Shown here one piece after another: positions 26,128 to 34,825 of a DNA stretch of 64,000 nt. Every line of letters starts with the position of its first letter. Position 1 is the stretch's first letter. The notes beneath the pieces are model-generated. The model saw only the letters and a program-made list of their open reading frames with translations. It ran no database searches and had not been told where the DNA came from. Source of the stretch: Ensifer sesbaniae (lineage in GTDB: Bacteria > Pseudomonadota > Alphaproteobacteria > Rhizobiales > Rhizobiaceae); contig NZ_JABEKU010000002.1 of assembly GCF_013283665.1 (NCBI RefSeq), positions 2,009,960 through 2,073,959 of the forward strand. The letters run 5' to 3'. A program made the translations under genes and the position numbers.

Positions 26128-26824
26128 GGTCGAAAACCTGTCCGCGGGCTACGGCCCGACGCGCGTGCTCGAAGGTGTGTCTTTCGCCGTTCCGGCAGGC
26201 GCCCGCCTCGCCGTTCTTGGCCGCAACGGCATGGGCAAGACGACACTGCTTGCCACTCTTGCCGGCCAGACGCGGCGATATGACGGGCGCATCCGAATGG
26301 GTGGCACGGACGTGACGGCGCTGCCGAGCGCCGCACGCGCCATGCAGGGGCTTGGTTTCGTGCCGCAGGCGCGTTGCGTTTTTCCGACACTGACCGTCGA
26401 GGAGAACCTTTTCGTCGGGCTCAAGAACCGTCCCAAGAGCGCAATCCAGGAAGCCTACGACATGTTCCCGCGTCTCCATGAACGGCGACGCAATCTCGGC
26501 AGTCAGCTATCCGGCGGCGAGCAGCAGATGCTGTCGACGGCGCGCTCGATTCTCGGGCGACCTTCGATCCTGCTTCTCGACGAACCGCTGGAGGGCCTGG
26601 CGCCGGTTATCTGCGAGGAACTGATGAAGGCCTTCGCCGAACTGGCAAAGACCGGCGACATGACCATCCTGCTGGTCGAACAACGCATCCAGAGCGCGCT
26701 CGACTTTGCCGATCACGTGATCGTGCTCGAGCGCGGCCGCATCGCCTGGACAGGAACACCTGAGGCGCTCGCCAAGGACCACGGTGCGGTCGAGCGGCTG
26801 CTGGGAGTCGGCGGCTTGCATTGA
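26108..26824 (+). CDS. livF: ABC ATP-binding protein, LivF family
   Basis: ATPase of 238 residues with Walker A GRNGMGKTT, signature LSGGEQQML, Walker B ILLLDEPLEG and H-loop region LLVEQRIQ, all typical of LivF. Two in-frame ATGs (26102 and 26108) follow GGGGAG; the second has the better spacing. It is the last gene of the importer and converges on the cyclase gene with only eight bases between the stop codons. Confidence 0.9.
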   Translation: MPATPLEVENLSAGYGPTRVLEGVSFAVPAGARLAVLGRNGMGKTTLLATLAGQTRRYDGRIRMGGTDVTALPSAARAMQGLGFVPQARCVFPTLTVEENLFVGLKNRPKSAIQEAYDMFPRLHERRRNLGSQLSGGEQQMLSTARSILGRPSILLLDEPLEGLAPVICEELMKAFAELAKTGDMTILLVEQRIQSALDFADHVIVLERGRIAWTGTPEALAKDHGAVERLLGVGGLH

Positions 26825-26832
26825 GCCTGGGT

Positions 26833-28821
26833 TCAACCCGGTTCGTGCCGCGGCGGATCGAGACGGCTGCGCTCACGCTCGTAGTAGCGCGCAAGTGGCG
26901 GCAGGACTTTCTGCAATTGGTCGAACACCACGTCATGCGCCTGAAGCACGCCGTCATACTTGGCTTGCACGAAAGACCGGTGGCGCTCGAGCGCTTCCTT
27001 GTTGGCGCCGACCGCGACGGTGAAGACAGGCGACACGGTGCTGCGTCCCTTGACGGTGATGCGGTCGAGCTCCGCGATCGGGAAGGTCTTTTCCACGAGA
27101 CGCGCGGTCTCCTCGCCGAGGAGCAGCGAGATACCGTAATCCTTGGACGCTCCTTCGAGACGCGAGGCGAGATTGACCGCATCGCCGAGGGCGGAGTAGT
27201 CAAAGCGCTGATGCGAGCCCATGTTGCCGACGACGCATTCGCCGGTGTTGATGCCGATGCCGATCCGCAGCGTCTGCGCGGGCCCGCGCTCCCGCTTCGC
27301 CTCGGCCTCCAGCTCCTCGTTGACCCGTGCGAGCGCCGCAAGCATGTCGAGCGCTGCACGCACCGCATGGACCGCATGGTCGGGGTCGTCGAGCGGCGCA
27401 TTCCAGAAGGCCATCAGGCAGTCGCCGATATATTTATCGATAGTACCGCCCTGCTTCAGCACCGCGTCCGACAGCGGCGTCAGCAATCGGTTGACGAGCG
27501 TCGTCAATCGCTCCGGATCGTCCTTCATCTCTTCGGCAATGGTGGTGAAACCGCGGATGTCGCAGAAGAGAATCGAAAGCGTGCGTCGCTCGCCGCCGAG
27601 CTTCAGATGCGACGGGTCCTTGGCCAGTCGTTCGACAAGGGCAGGGGATAGGTACTGCTGAAAGGCCCGGGTGATTTCGCGGCGCCGTCGACGTTCGTCG
27701 GCATAGTCCAGCCCAGCCTGGCCGGCGGCCACCGCAAGGAAGGCGAGCCCCGGGCCGAGAGGCGAGAGGAAGACATGGCCAAGACGCATCGTCGCGTAGC
27801 TTGAAAGAACAATGAGACTGAGTGCGACAGTGGCGTAACCGAGCGTGCGCCACCCCGTTGTCCTGAGCACGGCGAAAGCGGCCAGGATCGCCGCAAATGC
27901 GATCGCAGCAATCACAACGGGTCGTGGAGCCCGCTGGATGAAGAGGTCGTGCGCAAGATTGTCGTAGATCGTTGCCTGCATCTCGACGCCGGAAACGAGC
28001 TTGTTCGAATGGACGGTATCGGACGTTGCAAAAGCATCCGCGCCGCCATCGGCAATCGAAGGTGCGTTCTGCAAGCTGAGGCCGACGAGCACGACACGAT
28101 CGCGAAAGGTGCCCTCGGGCAGAAAATTGTCTGGATCGAGCGCCTGGTAATAGGAAACGGTCGGATAGGTTCGCGCCGGTCCGAAGACCTGGATGAGCGC
28201 GTCCGTCGGGGGAGGTTGCCTCCGCGTGCCGGCGATCCCGGCGAGAGCGGCGGCAAAACCGTCCGGATAATCGGGGATAGAGCGTAGCGTGCCGTCGCCG
28301 CCAAGATTGACCGAGGCAATGCCGGTTACGGCACCCCTGGCGGTGAAGCGGGCAAGTGGCTCGGTGCGCACGAACTGATCGGCCTGTGGTGCTTCCACCA
28401 GCGTCTGGTCGCCGGCGAGGACGACGTCGGTACCAAGCGCATTTTCCAGCTCATCATCATGCGCGGGATCTGCAGACGGCTCGGCAAAAATGACGTCCAT
28501 TCCGATCGCACGGGCACCGGCCTTGCGTAGCGCCTCGATGAGACGGGCGTGCAGGGCACGTGGCCACGGCCACTGCCGGCCGATCTCGGCCATCGATGGC
28601 TCGTCGATGGCAACGACGACGGGGCTGTTGTCGGGCAGCGGCGGTGTGCCGACGGTCGACAGATAGTCGAAGCTGCGCAATTCGTTGAGCAGCCAGGCAT
28701 TGGTCAGGGTCGCAAGCGAAAGCGCGATGCTGACGAAGGCGGCAAGCCCCAGAAGCTTCAGCCGCCGCAGTGCGAAGCCACGCGCATCCAACTGTCCGTA
28801 TCGGCTGCCCGATGCCTGCAC
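26833..28821 (-). CDS. cyaK: CHASE2-domain class III adenylate cyclase (CyaK-like)
   Basis: Protein of 662 residues: N-terminal membrane helix at about 24-46, periplasmic CHASE2 sensor domain at about 50-300, three membrane helices at about 305-375, then a class III nucleotide cyclase domain at about 415-600. The metal-binding aspartates (ILFCDIRGFT, KYIGDCLMAFW), the adenine-selecting lysine in DKYIGD and the NLASRLE helix are present, so it should make cAMP. Start is GTG 28821 behind AAGGAG, 17 bases after the barrel-gene stop. In S. meliloti the CHASE2 cyclase CyaK works with the outer-membrane protein NsrA; orthology is inferred from architecture and neighbourhood. Confidence 0.75.
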   Translation of the reverse strand: MQASGSRYGQLDARGFALRRLKLLGLAAFVSIALSLATLTNAWLLNELRSFDYLSTVGTPPLPDNSPVVVAIDEPSMAEIGRQWPWPRALHARLIEALRKAGARAIGMDVIFAEPSADPAHDDELENALGTDVVLAGDQTLVEAPQADQFVRTEPLARFTARGAVTGIASVNLGGDGTLRSIPDYPDGFAAALAGIAGTRRQPPPTDALIQVFGPARTYPTVSYYQALDPDNFLPEGTFRDRVVLVGLSLQNAPSIADGGADAFATSDTVHSNKLVSGVEMQATIYDNLAHDLFIQRAPRPVVIAAIAFAAILAAFAVLRTTGWRTLGYATVALSLIVLSSYATMRLGHVFLSPLGPGLAFLAVAAGQAGLDYADERRRRREITRAFQQYLSPALVERLAKDPSHLKLGGERRTLSILFCDIRGFTTIAEEMKDDPERLTTLVNRLLTPLSDAVLKQGGTIDKYIGDCLMAFWNAPLDDPDHAVHAVRAALDMLAALARVNEELEAEAKRERGPAQTLRIGIGINTGECVVGNMGSHQRFDYSALGDAVNLASRLEGASKDYGISLLLGEETARLVEKTFPIAELDRITVKGRSTVSPVFTVAVGANKEALERHRSFVQAKYDGVLQAHDVVFDQLQKVLPPLARYYERERSRLDPPRHEPG

Positions 28822-28838
28822 GGCGACGTGCTCCTTGA

Positions 28839-31800
28839 TCAGAACCGCACCTTGACCGTGCCCTTGAACGTCGGCCCCCAGCCGGGAATGCCGCTTCTGA
28901 GCTCGAAGTCTTCGTCAAGCAGATTGAAGGCCGCGAGGTCGACTTCGATCTGCTTGTCAAATGGTTCCCATTGCAGCGATGCGTCGAGCGTCCAGAAGTC
29001 GTCGAGCGTCGTCCCGCCTGCCGGCCGCGAGCCGATGTAGTTTGCAGCGATTGTCGCTTTGACGTTGGCGGTGTTGACCCAGGTCAGTGCCACCTGGCCG
29101 GTGTTTTCCGGCACGAAGAGAAGTTCGTCCAACTGGTTGGCGGTGTGCTCCTTGACGTCGGCCTCCGTATGGGCAGCCGTCAAGGAAAGACCGAAGCCGT
29201 GGCCGATCGCAAAGTTTGCCGTTGCAGCCACCCGATCGAGCTCGACCTTGGCGTAGTCCAAGTCGATTGTGGAGAGCGGGACATTGAGTGAGAGCTCGCG
29301 CACTTCCTGATGCTGATAATCGAGCGCCGTGAACAGCCAGTTGTTCCATTCCGCGTCCCAGCGGAATGCCAGTGTGTCGGTGTAGCCTTCCGCGCCGAAG
29401 CGAAGCTGGTTTGGCTGCAGGGCGACGACGCCGATCGGGGCAAGGGTAGGGACATCGAAATTCAAGCCGTCGCGCATCGCGGCCGCCCGCAGCCAATGGC
29501 CTTCTGCCGGCGCCCAGGCGATGCCGAGTTTCGGCTCCAGGCGCACGTCATTGTCGTTGGCGTCTTCGATGTAACGGGCGAACAGCGCGCCTTCCGCCTT
29601 CAGGTCCGGCGTGATTTCGTAGATCGTGTCGAGATAGGCCTTCGCGACAGTCTGCGTCACAGATGTCGAGCCGGACCCGATGAAGGGGGTGTTGTTGCTG
29701 CCGACCCTCATCGCAAACGGATCGAAGATGTCGAACGAACTGTTGGAGCGAACGACCCCGCCTTCGATCCCGTACCGCCAAGTGAAATCACCATCACCAT
29801 AGAGGTGATTGATGGCAGCAATATATGTTTTCTGCTTGTCCTCGCTGCGGCTCGTCGCGGGGTCCGGGAAGCTTACGCGGGAGCCGCTGACTTTCTCGTT
29901 TTCCACGACATCCTGGTCAGAAAAGAAAAAGGCCGCATTGGCGATGTTGCGATAGCCGAAGGTGTGGCTCCAGGCGACGCCGGACAAAAGTCGGTCAGCC
30001 TTGTCATCAGCGAAGTTGTCGAAACCCGTGGACGGATAGTCGAGGATGCTCTTGTCATCATCGAACTTGCCGTAGTTGGCATAGGCGATGATCCGGTCGT
30101 CGGGGGTGGGCGATGCCGTCAGGTAGCCGTTGCCGCCGAGCAGGCGCGTCTCACGTTCGATCGCCAGGCCCTGACCAAGGTCCACCGTATCGCGTGGCTC
30201 CTCCCAATGGAGGTTGCCAAAGACGCTGATCGGGAACGGCGAGAAGGTGAGCCCGCGCACCTCCGCTTCGCCGATCCAGCCCGTGTGATCGTCGTCGGCG
30301 ATGATGCCGCCGCCGAGGGCTGCCTCGAAGAACGGTCGCTGGACGATGTTCGCAGTGCGCTCGCGGCTCGCCAGCATATGGGGTTCGATCAGCAAGCCTT
30401 GAAAGAAGGCGGAGAAGCTTTGCGGGTTGGCGGTGTTGACGACCGGGCTGCCGTCGAAATCGTAGTCATTGAACAGCGGATTGACGCTGCCGCGCACCGC
30501 CTGGTCGACATAGCTCGATCCCGTGAATGGATCGAAGACCACATCGCCGTAGTATTGGCCCCAGGCATTCAGCCCCTGAAGGCGGAAGGCATCATTGAGC
30601 GTCGAGCCGGCGTCCTGATTGGCGCCAAGCGGCGCACTTTCGCCACCGCGCGCCCGGGTTCGCCGCATCAGTTCCTGCGCATAGCGGATTGCAGCATCGG
30701 AATCGTATTCGTCGATCGCAATGGCGGTTCGCATCTGCATGATGACCGGATCGTTCTGATCGAGGCGATCGGCATTGTCGAGTGCTTGCGCGGCGGGGAT
30801 GCGGTCGCCTTTTTCGTAGTAGGCGCCTGCCAGCAGCAATTGGGCATTGGAATAGGCGGGATTGGCGGTCGAGCCGGCGAGCAGGTCGTTCAGGGCCTTG
30901 TCCAGTTCGCCGGTCTGCATGTGGTAGCGCCCGCGGGCGACCAGGGTGATGTCAAAGGACGGGTCGGCGGCGAGCGCGGCGTCGATCTCAGCCTTCGCCT
31001 CCGTCATCCGGTTTTCGTCGAGGTAGAGGATCGAGAGATTGGCGTGGTAGAGCGGATCTGCCGGATCAAGTTCGATTGCCTTCTTGAACGCTCTTTCGGC
31101 GCCGCGATTGTCGCCCCGATCGCTCTTCGCCAGGCCTATCCAGTTCCAGATGGATGGGTCGCCCGGCGTGATTTCGACAGCGCGCTCAAGATCCGCCAGC
31201 GCACCGCGCCGATCATTTTCAATGAGCAAACGATACTTGGCACGAGACTCAAGCGCGGTTGGATCGTCGGGATCGTTCGCAAGAGCCCTTTCGATGCCGT
31301 CGCGGATTTCGTCGCGATCGTCAAGCAACATGGCAAATTGCGCGCGCGCCGCCGGAAGGAACGGGTCATCCGGATATTGCCGTTCCGCTTTCTTGATCGT
31401 TTCAATCGCCGCGCGAATGTCGGTGCGGAACCCCGCGGTCCAGGCGGCGGCAAAAGCCCCATAGGCCCCCGCTGCCTGAGACGGCGGTTCCTCGATACGA
31501 TCCGGATCTGCCAGGGCGCGGGCAAAATAGCCGCCGTAAGCGGCGACTGAGCGGCGCTTGGCATCGAGCCCAGGGGCCGCCTTTTCAAAGAGCCGCGCCG
31601 CATCGCTATATCGGTTCTCGGAACCGGCAATGAGTGCTTCGATGAGGTCTGCGCGTGCGTTTTGCGATCGATTGAGACCGAGCCGCCGGGCCCGTTCCAG
31701 TGCCGCTGACGCCTTCGTCCGTCCGTCGAACCGCAGGTAGATTTCGGCGATCGTCAGCCAGTCTTCGGCCGAGCGAGATGATTCAGGCTGCGCTTCGATC

Positions 31801-32480
31801 CGCTCGCGCTCGCGGCGCATGTCACGCACCTTGAGCGGCGTCGGCGGCATCAAGGCGAATGCATCACGGAGCGACAGATGGAACAGCATCTGCTCGCGGT
31901 CTTTCGGCGTGACGATCACGATTTTGGTTGGCGCCTTGCCAATCGCGGCCACGGCACCTTCGCCCTGCTTTACCGTCACGCTACCATAGGCGTTCTTAAG
32001 TTCCACGACGCCTTCGAGAACGGTCAGTGAGGTCGTGTCACCAGCGACGGTCAACGTCCAGTCCGTGCCGCGAATGGCCGCCGTTGCCGCAGGCGTGTCG
32101 ATTTGGAGACCCTGGCCGCCGCGTTCGGCGCGCGCCCAGATCGTGCCGGACTGCAGTTCGAGGCTCGTGTCGCCGCCGGCTCCCATGCGCTTGACGCGCA
32201 GCGCCGTATTGCGGCCGAGCCGGATTTGCGTGTGGTCGGAGAAGAGAACCGCGAGCGCCCCGGTTGCATTGGTGCGCAGGACGTCGCCAGACAGCAGATC
32301 CTGCGCGAGGTCGACGAAGCGCCAGTTCGAGACATCGACGAAACGAACTTCCTCGCCGGATTTGCGCGCGATTACCGACCCGGCGACGGGCGGCGTTCGC
32401 TTAACCGGTTCCGCGAATACTAAGCTTGGACAGAGTATCGCTGCTATCGCAGGCAGTACCCCAAGTCTTTGCCGCCCCAT
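28839..32480 (-). CDS. nsrA: FecR-TPR-outer-membrane beta-barrel protein (NsrA-like)
   Basis: Very large exported protein of 1213 residues. A signal peptide ends at about residue 23 (CPSLVFA/EP). Residues about 35-180 form a FecR domain (LSGDVLRTNATGALAVLFSD, IRLGRNTALRVK, AAIRGTDWTL). About 215-600 are TPR repeats (WNWIGLAKSDRGDNRGAERA, KAIELDPADPLYHANLSILY). From about 640 to the end is a TonB-receptor-like beta-barrel with alternating strands, ending in the outer-membrane C-terminal phenylalanine (KGTVKVRF). No plug domain or TonB box was seen. ATG 32480 follows GTGGAGACGGGA. It forms an operon with the CHASE2 cyclase and resembles the S. meliloti NsrA-CyaK pair used in plant-signal perception. 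Confidence 0.7.
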   Translation of the reverse strand: MGRQRLGVLPAIAAILCPSLVFAEPVKRTPPVAGSVIARKSGEEVRFVDVSNWRFVDLAQDLLSGDVLRTNATGALAVLFSDHTQIRLGRNTALRVKRMGAGGDTSLELQSGTIWARAERGGQGLQIDTPAATAAIRGTDWTLTVAGDTTSLTVLEGVVELKNAYGSVTVKQGEGAVAAIGKAPTKIVIVTPKDREQMLFHLSLRDAFALMPPTPLKVRDMRRERERIEAQPESSRSAEDWLTIAEIYLRFDGRTKASAALERARRLGLNRSQNARADLIEALIAGSENRYSDAARLFEKAAPGLDAKRRSVAAYGGYFARALADPDRIEEPPSQAAGAYGAFAAAWTAGFRTDIRAAIETIKKAERQYPDDPFLPAARAQFAMLLDDRDEIRDGIERALANDPDDPTALESRAKYRLLIENDRRGALADLERAVEITPGDPSIWNWIGLAKSDRGDNRGAERAFKKAIELDPADPLYHANLSILYLDENRMTEAKAEIDAALAADPSFDITLVARGRYHMQTGELDKALNDLLAGSTANPAYSNAQLLLAGAYYEKGDRIPAAQALDNADRLDQNDPVIMQMRTAIAIDEYDSDAAIRYAQELMRRTRARGGESAPLGANQDAGSTLNDAFRLQGLNAWGQYYGDVVFDPFTGSSYVDQAVRGSVNPLFNDYDFDGSPVVNTANPQSFSAFFQGLLIEPHMLASRERTANIVQRPFFEAALGGGIIADDDHTGWIGEAEVRGLTFSPFPISVFGNLHWEEPRDTVDLGQGLAIERETRLLGGNGYLTASPTPDDRIIAYANYGKFDDDKSILDYPSTGFDNFADDKADRLLSGVAWSHTFGYRNIANAAFFFSDQDVVENEKVSGSRVSFPDPATSRSEDKQKTYIAAINHLYGDGDFTWRYGIEGGVVRSNSSFDIFDPFAMRVGSNNTPFIGSGSTSVTQTVAKAYLDTIYEITPDLKAEGALFARYIEDANDNDVRLEPKLGIAWAPAEGHWLRAAAMRDGLNFDVPTLAPIGVVALQPNQLRFGAEGYTDTLAFRWDAEWNNWLFTALDYQHQEVRELSLNVPLSTIDLDYAKVELDRVAATANFAIGHGFGLSLTAAHTEADVKEHTANQLDELLFVPENTGQVALTWVNTANVKATIAANYIGSRPAGGTTLDDFWTLDASLQWEPFDKQIEVDLAAFNLLDEDFELRSGIPGWGPTFKGTVKVRF

Positions 32481-32544
32481 CTCAATTCCCGTCTCCACTC
32501 CACCGTGGATTCAGTGAATTTCGAGTGAGTCAAAGTCAAGAGCG

Positions 32545-32558
32545 TTCGAATATTCGAA
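32545..32558. promoter_or_regulatory. perfect 14-base palindrome upstream of the barrel gene
   Basis: TTCGAATATTCGAA is fully symmetrical and lies 64 bases before the nsrA-like ATG, a suitable place for an operator. The cognate factor is unknown. Confidence 0.4.
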
Positions 32559-32578
32559 GTTGTTTTCCAAGCTGTGTG

Positions 32579-32594
32579 TCTTATTCCGGAAACA
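32579..32594. promoter_or_regulatory. candidate Clr (cAMP-responsive CRP-like) box
   Basis: TCTTATTCCGGAAACA. Against the S. meliloti Clr consensus HGTYHCN4GRWACA (recalled) it differs at two of the twelve defined positions, with the right half-site intact. It lies about 100 bases upstream of the nsrA-like start. If real, cAMP made by the downstream cyclase could feed back on this operon. Confidence 0.25.
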
Positions 32595-32818
32595 GGTTGT
32601 GCCGTGCGGCGCGTAACGTTCGGGGGAGTTGCAAACCAGCGCCGTGCGCAGCTTCGTCGACGACTACCCAGGTAGCGCTGCGAACTCGTCTAAAATAAAA
32701 CCTTCGCGTAGGCGAAACACGAAGGCCGTTACGAACGCCTACTCGAAGTTTTGATGGAGGGCGCGTGAACTGGACGAGCCCCGCAGAGGGCTCGCTTGCG
32801 CCGGGTCTGCCGCGATGC

Positions 32819-33505
32819 TTACACCGCGTCGCGCACGCGCTCCCAGGCGTTCATCAGGTGGCGACCGAGGACCTCGGAGAGCTTTGCCTTGTCGCGGGCT
32901 TCGAGCGCCGCGATCATTTCCTCATGCTCGGCGACGGCTGCCGCCCACTTCTCGGGCCCCTCGTGGCCGATGAAGCGGATGCGTTTGAGCCGCGTCTGCA
33001 GCACCCCATGCATGTCCGCCAGCGCGGCGTTTGCCGCGAGCTGGACGATGGCCGAATGGATCTGTTGGTTGAGCTTGTAATATTGCAGCCGGTCGCCGGC
33101 CTTGTAGCGCCGGACCATCTCGTCATGGAGCGCGCGCACTTCGGCAATACCGGCATCGCTCGCAGCCTCGCAGGCGAGCTTGCCGGCAAGCTCCTCCAGC
33201 GTCTGTAGCACCGTCAGCATATCGTGCACGTCCTTGGCGCTGAAGCGCTTGACGACGGCGCCGCGGCTCGGAACGAGCTCCACCAGACCCTCGCTGGCGA
33301 GATATTTGATGGCTTCGCGCAGCGGCGTGCGGGACACCCCGAGCTGCTCGCCGAGTTGGCCTTCGTGCAGGCGGGTACCGGGCGATAGGTCGCCCTCGAT
33401 GATCATGTCGCGCAGGTGGCTGACCAGCGTGTCGTGCAGGGCCGTGCGTCGGATCGGGCCTGGGCCGCCATCCGGCCGTCTCTCAAGAGATGTGATTTCG
33501 TTCAT
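32819..33505 (-). CDS. GntR-family (FCD) regulator of the pdxA/TTT operon
   Basis: Protein of 228 residues: GntR winged helix at about 20-85 (LHEGQLGEQLGVSRTPLREA) and FCD helical ligand domain at about 95-220 with metal-site histidines. It is divergent from the pdxA-like/tctCBA/DAK operon, with a 200-base A+T-rich gap, and is the likely repressor of that operon, probably responding to the imported acid or an intermediate. The ligand cannot be told. Confidence 0.82.
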   Translation of the reverse strand: MNEITSLERRPDGGPGPIRRTALHDTLVSHLRDMIIEGDLSPGTRLHEGQLGEQLGVSRTPLREAIKYLASEGLVELVPSRGAVVKRFSAKDVHDMLTVLQTLEELAGKLACEAASDAGIAEVRALHDEMVRRYKAGDRLQYYKLNQQIHSAIVQLAANAALADMHGVLQTRLKRIRFIGHEGPEKWAAAVAEHEEMIAALEARDKAKLSEVLGRHLMNAWERVRDAV

Positions 33506-33707
33506 GGTCTTGCTTCTGCGTCTGGCGGCTGGGCGTCGGCCGCCTGTTCCCGTTCGCGCCGATTGAATCAGCGCTGTCGCATCAAAGCATGGAGACCGGC
33601 TCCTCTATCGTCAACAAAAAATGCTGCATACAGAATACAAAACACTTGATGCAGAATTTTGAATAACGTATGACGGCAGCCGAAGAATGAAGCGGAGGAC
33701 ATCTCAC

Positions 33708-34751
33708 ATGACGACCAACGGTGCTGCCGGTAACGGCGCGCGTCCTGTCATTGCGCTCGCCATGGGCGATCCGGCGGGCATCAGCCCGGAACTGACCGCA
33801 AAGCTGCTGACGCTTGCGGACATCCGCGAAGCCGCGCACATCATCGCCATCGGCGATCGCCGGATTTTGGATGAAGGTGCCAAGGCTGCCGGCGTGACGC
33901 TCGACCTCGAGTCGTCGACGCTCGCAGATCTCAACAAGGCCGGAACGTCGCGTCACTTTTTCGTCGATCTCGCTCATCTCGATCCTTCCGACGTCGTTCG
34001 CGGCGAGGCGACGCTTGCTGGCGGCACCTTTGCGACACGCAACTTCCGCACGGCGCTTGAGCTGGCGCATGCGGGAAAGGCCGATGCCGTCTGCTTCACG
34101 CCCTTTAACAAGAAGGCCATGCGCTTCGCCTATCCGGGCTATGACGACGAAATCCGCTTCGTTGCCGATGTTCTCGGCTTCACCGGCAAGGTTCGCGAGT
34201 TCAACGTCCTAGAAAAGGTCTGGAACGCCCGCGTCACCTCGCACATCCCGCTCAAGGACGTGGCCGACAATCTCTCGGTCGATGGCATCATCGCCGAACT
34301 CGAGCTGACCCAGGCCTGCCTCAAGGAGGCGGGTTACGACGAAGCAAGGATTGCCGTCGCGGGTCTCAACCCGCATGCCGGCGACGGCGGCAGCTTCGGC
34401 ATGGAAGAAATCGACATCATCGAGCCCGCGGTCGAGATGGCGAAGTCGCTCGGCTTCAACGTCGAGGGTCCGTTCCCGGCGGATACCGTTTTCGGTCGGG
34501 CGCTGAAGGAGGGCTACAACGCCGTCCTCACCATGTATCACGACCAGGGCCAGATCGCGATGAAGCTGATGGGCTTCGACAAGGGTGTGACCATGATGGG
34601 CGGCCTGCCGTTCCCGCTCTGCACGCCGGCCCATGGCACAGCCTACGACATCGCCGGCAGGGGCATTGCCGATGTCGGCGCCAGCCGCGAAGCGTTGCTG
34701 CTTGCGGTGCGCATGGCGAAGAAAAAGGCGGCGCTTGAAGTCGCTGCCTGA
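33708..34751 (+). CDS. PdxA-family 4-phospho-hydroxyacid dehydrogenase
   Basis: Protein of 347 residues of the PdxA/PdxA2 family (GDPAGISPELTAKLL near residue 20, TSHIPLKDV, MYHDQGQIAMKLMGFD, TPAHGTAYDIAG). Metal-binding histidines are in the last three. PdxA oxidises 4-phosphohydroxy-L-threonine; PdxA2 enzymes oxidise 4-phospho-D-threonate or -erythronate. The location in a catabolic operon beside a TTT importer and a kinase favours a PdxA2-like degradative role, although the usual DUF1537 kinase partner is absent. ATG 33708 follows GGAGG; ATG 33687 is possible. Confidence 0.78.
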   Translation: MTTNGAAGNGARPVIALAMGDPAGISPELTAKLLTLADIREAAHIIAIGDRRILDEGAKAAGVTLDLESSTLADLNKAGTSRHFFVDLAHLDPSDVVRGEATLAGGTFATRNFRTALELAHAGKADAVCFTPFNKKAMRFAYPGYDDEIRFVADVLGFTGKVREFNVLEKVWNARVTSHIPLKDVADNLSVDGIIAELELTQACLKEAGYDEARIAVAGLNPHAGDGGSFGMEEIDIIEPAVEMAKSLGFNVEGPFPADTVFGRALKEGYNAVLTMYHDQGQIAMKLMGFDKGVTMMGGLPFPLCTPAHGTAYDIAGRGIADVGASREALLLAVRMAKKKAALEVAA

Positions 34752-34825
34752 TTTCGCGCGCTTTCAGGCAATAACGGCGCAGGAGGAGGTCTTGCGCCGC
34801 AACTCAAATAACGGGAGGACTAGAC

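Larger units (their letters stand above)
32499..32818. other. promoter region of the barrel/cyclase operon
   Basis: No coding frame is visible. The stretch holds the palindrome at 32545-32558 and the Clr-like site at 32579-32594. Between 32700 and 32730 there is a small inverted repeat (CCTTCG...CGAAGG) that may mark the end of the leftward GntR transcript. Confidence 0.45.

Noticed and set aside
29310..31550. Plus-strand frame of about 746 codons opposite the barrel gene
   Set aside because: The minus strand encodes a coherent signal peptide, FecR, TPR and barrel. The plus frame shows no domain.
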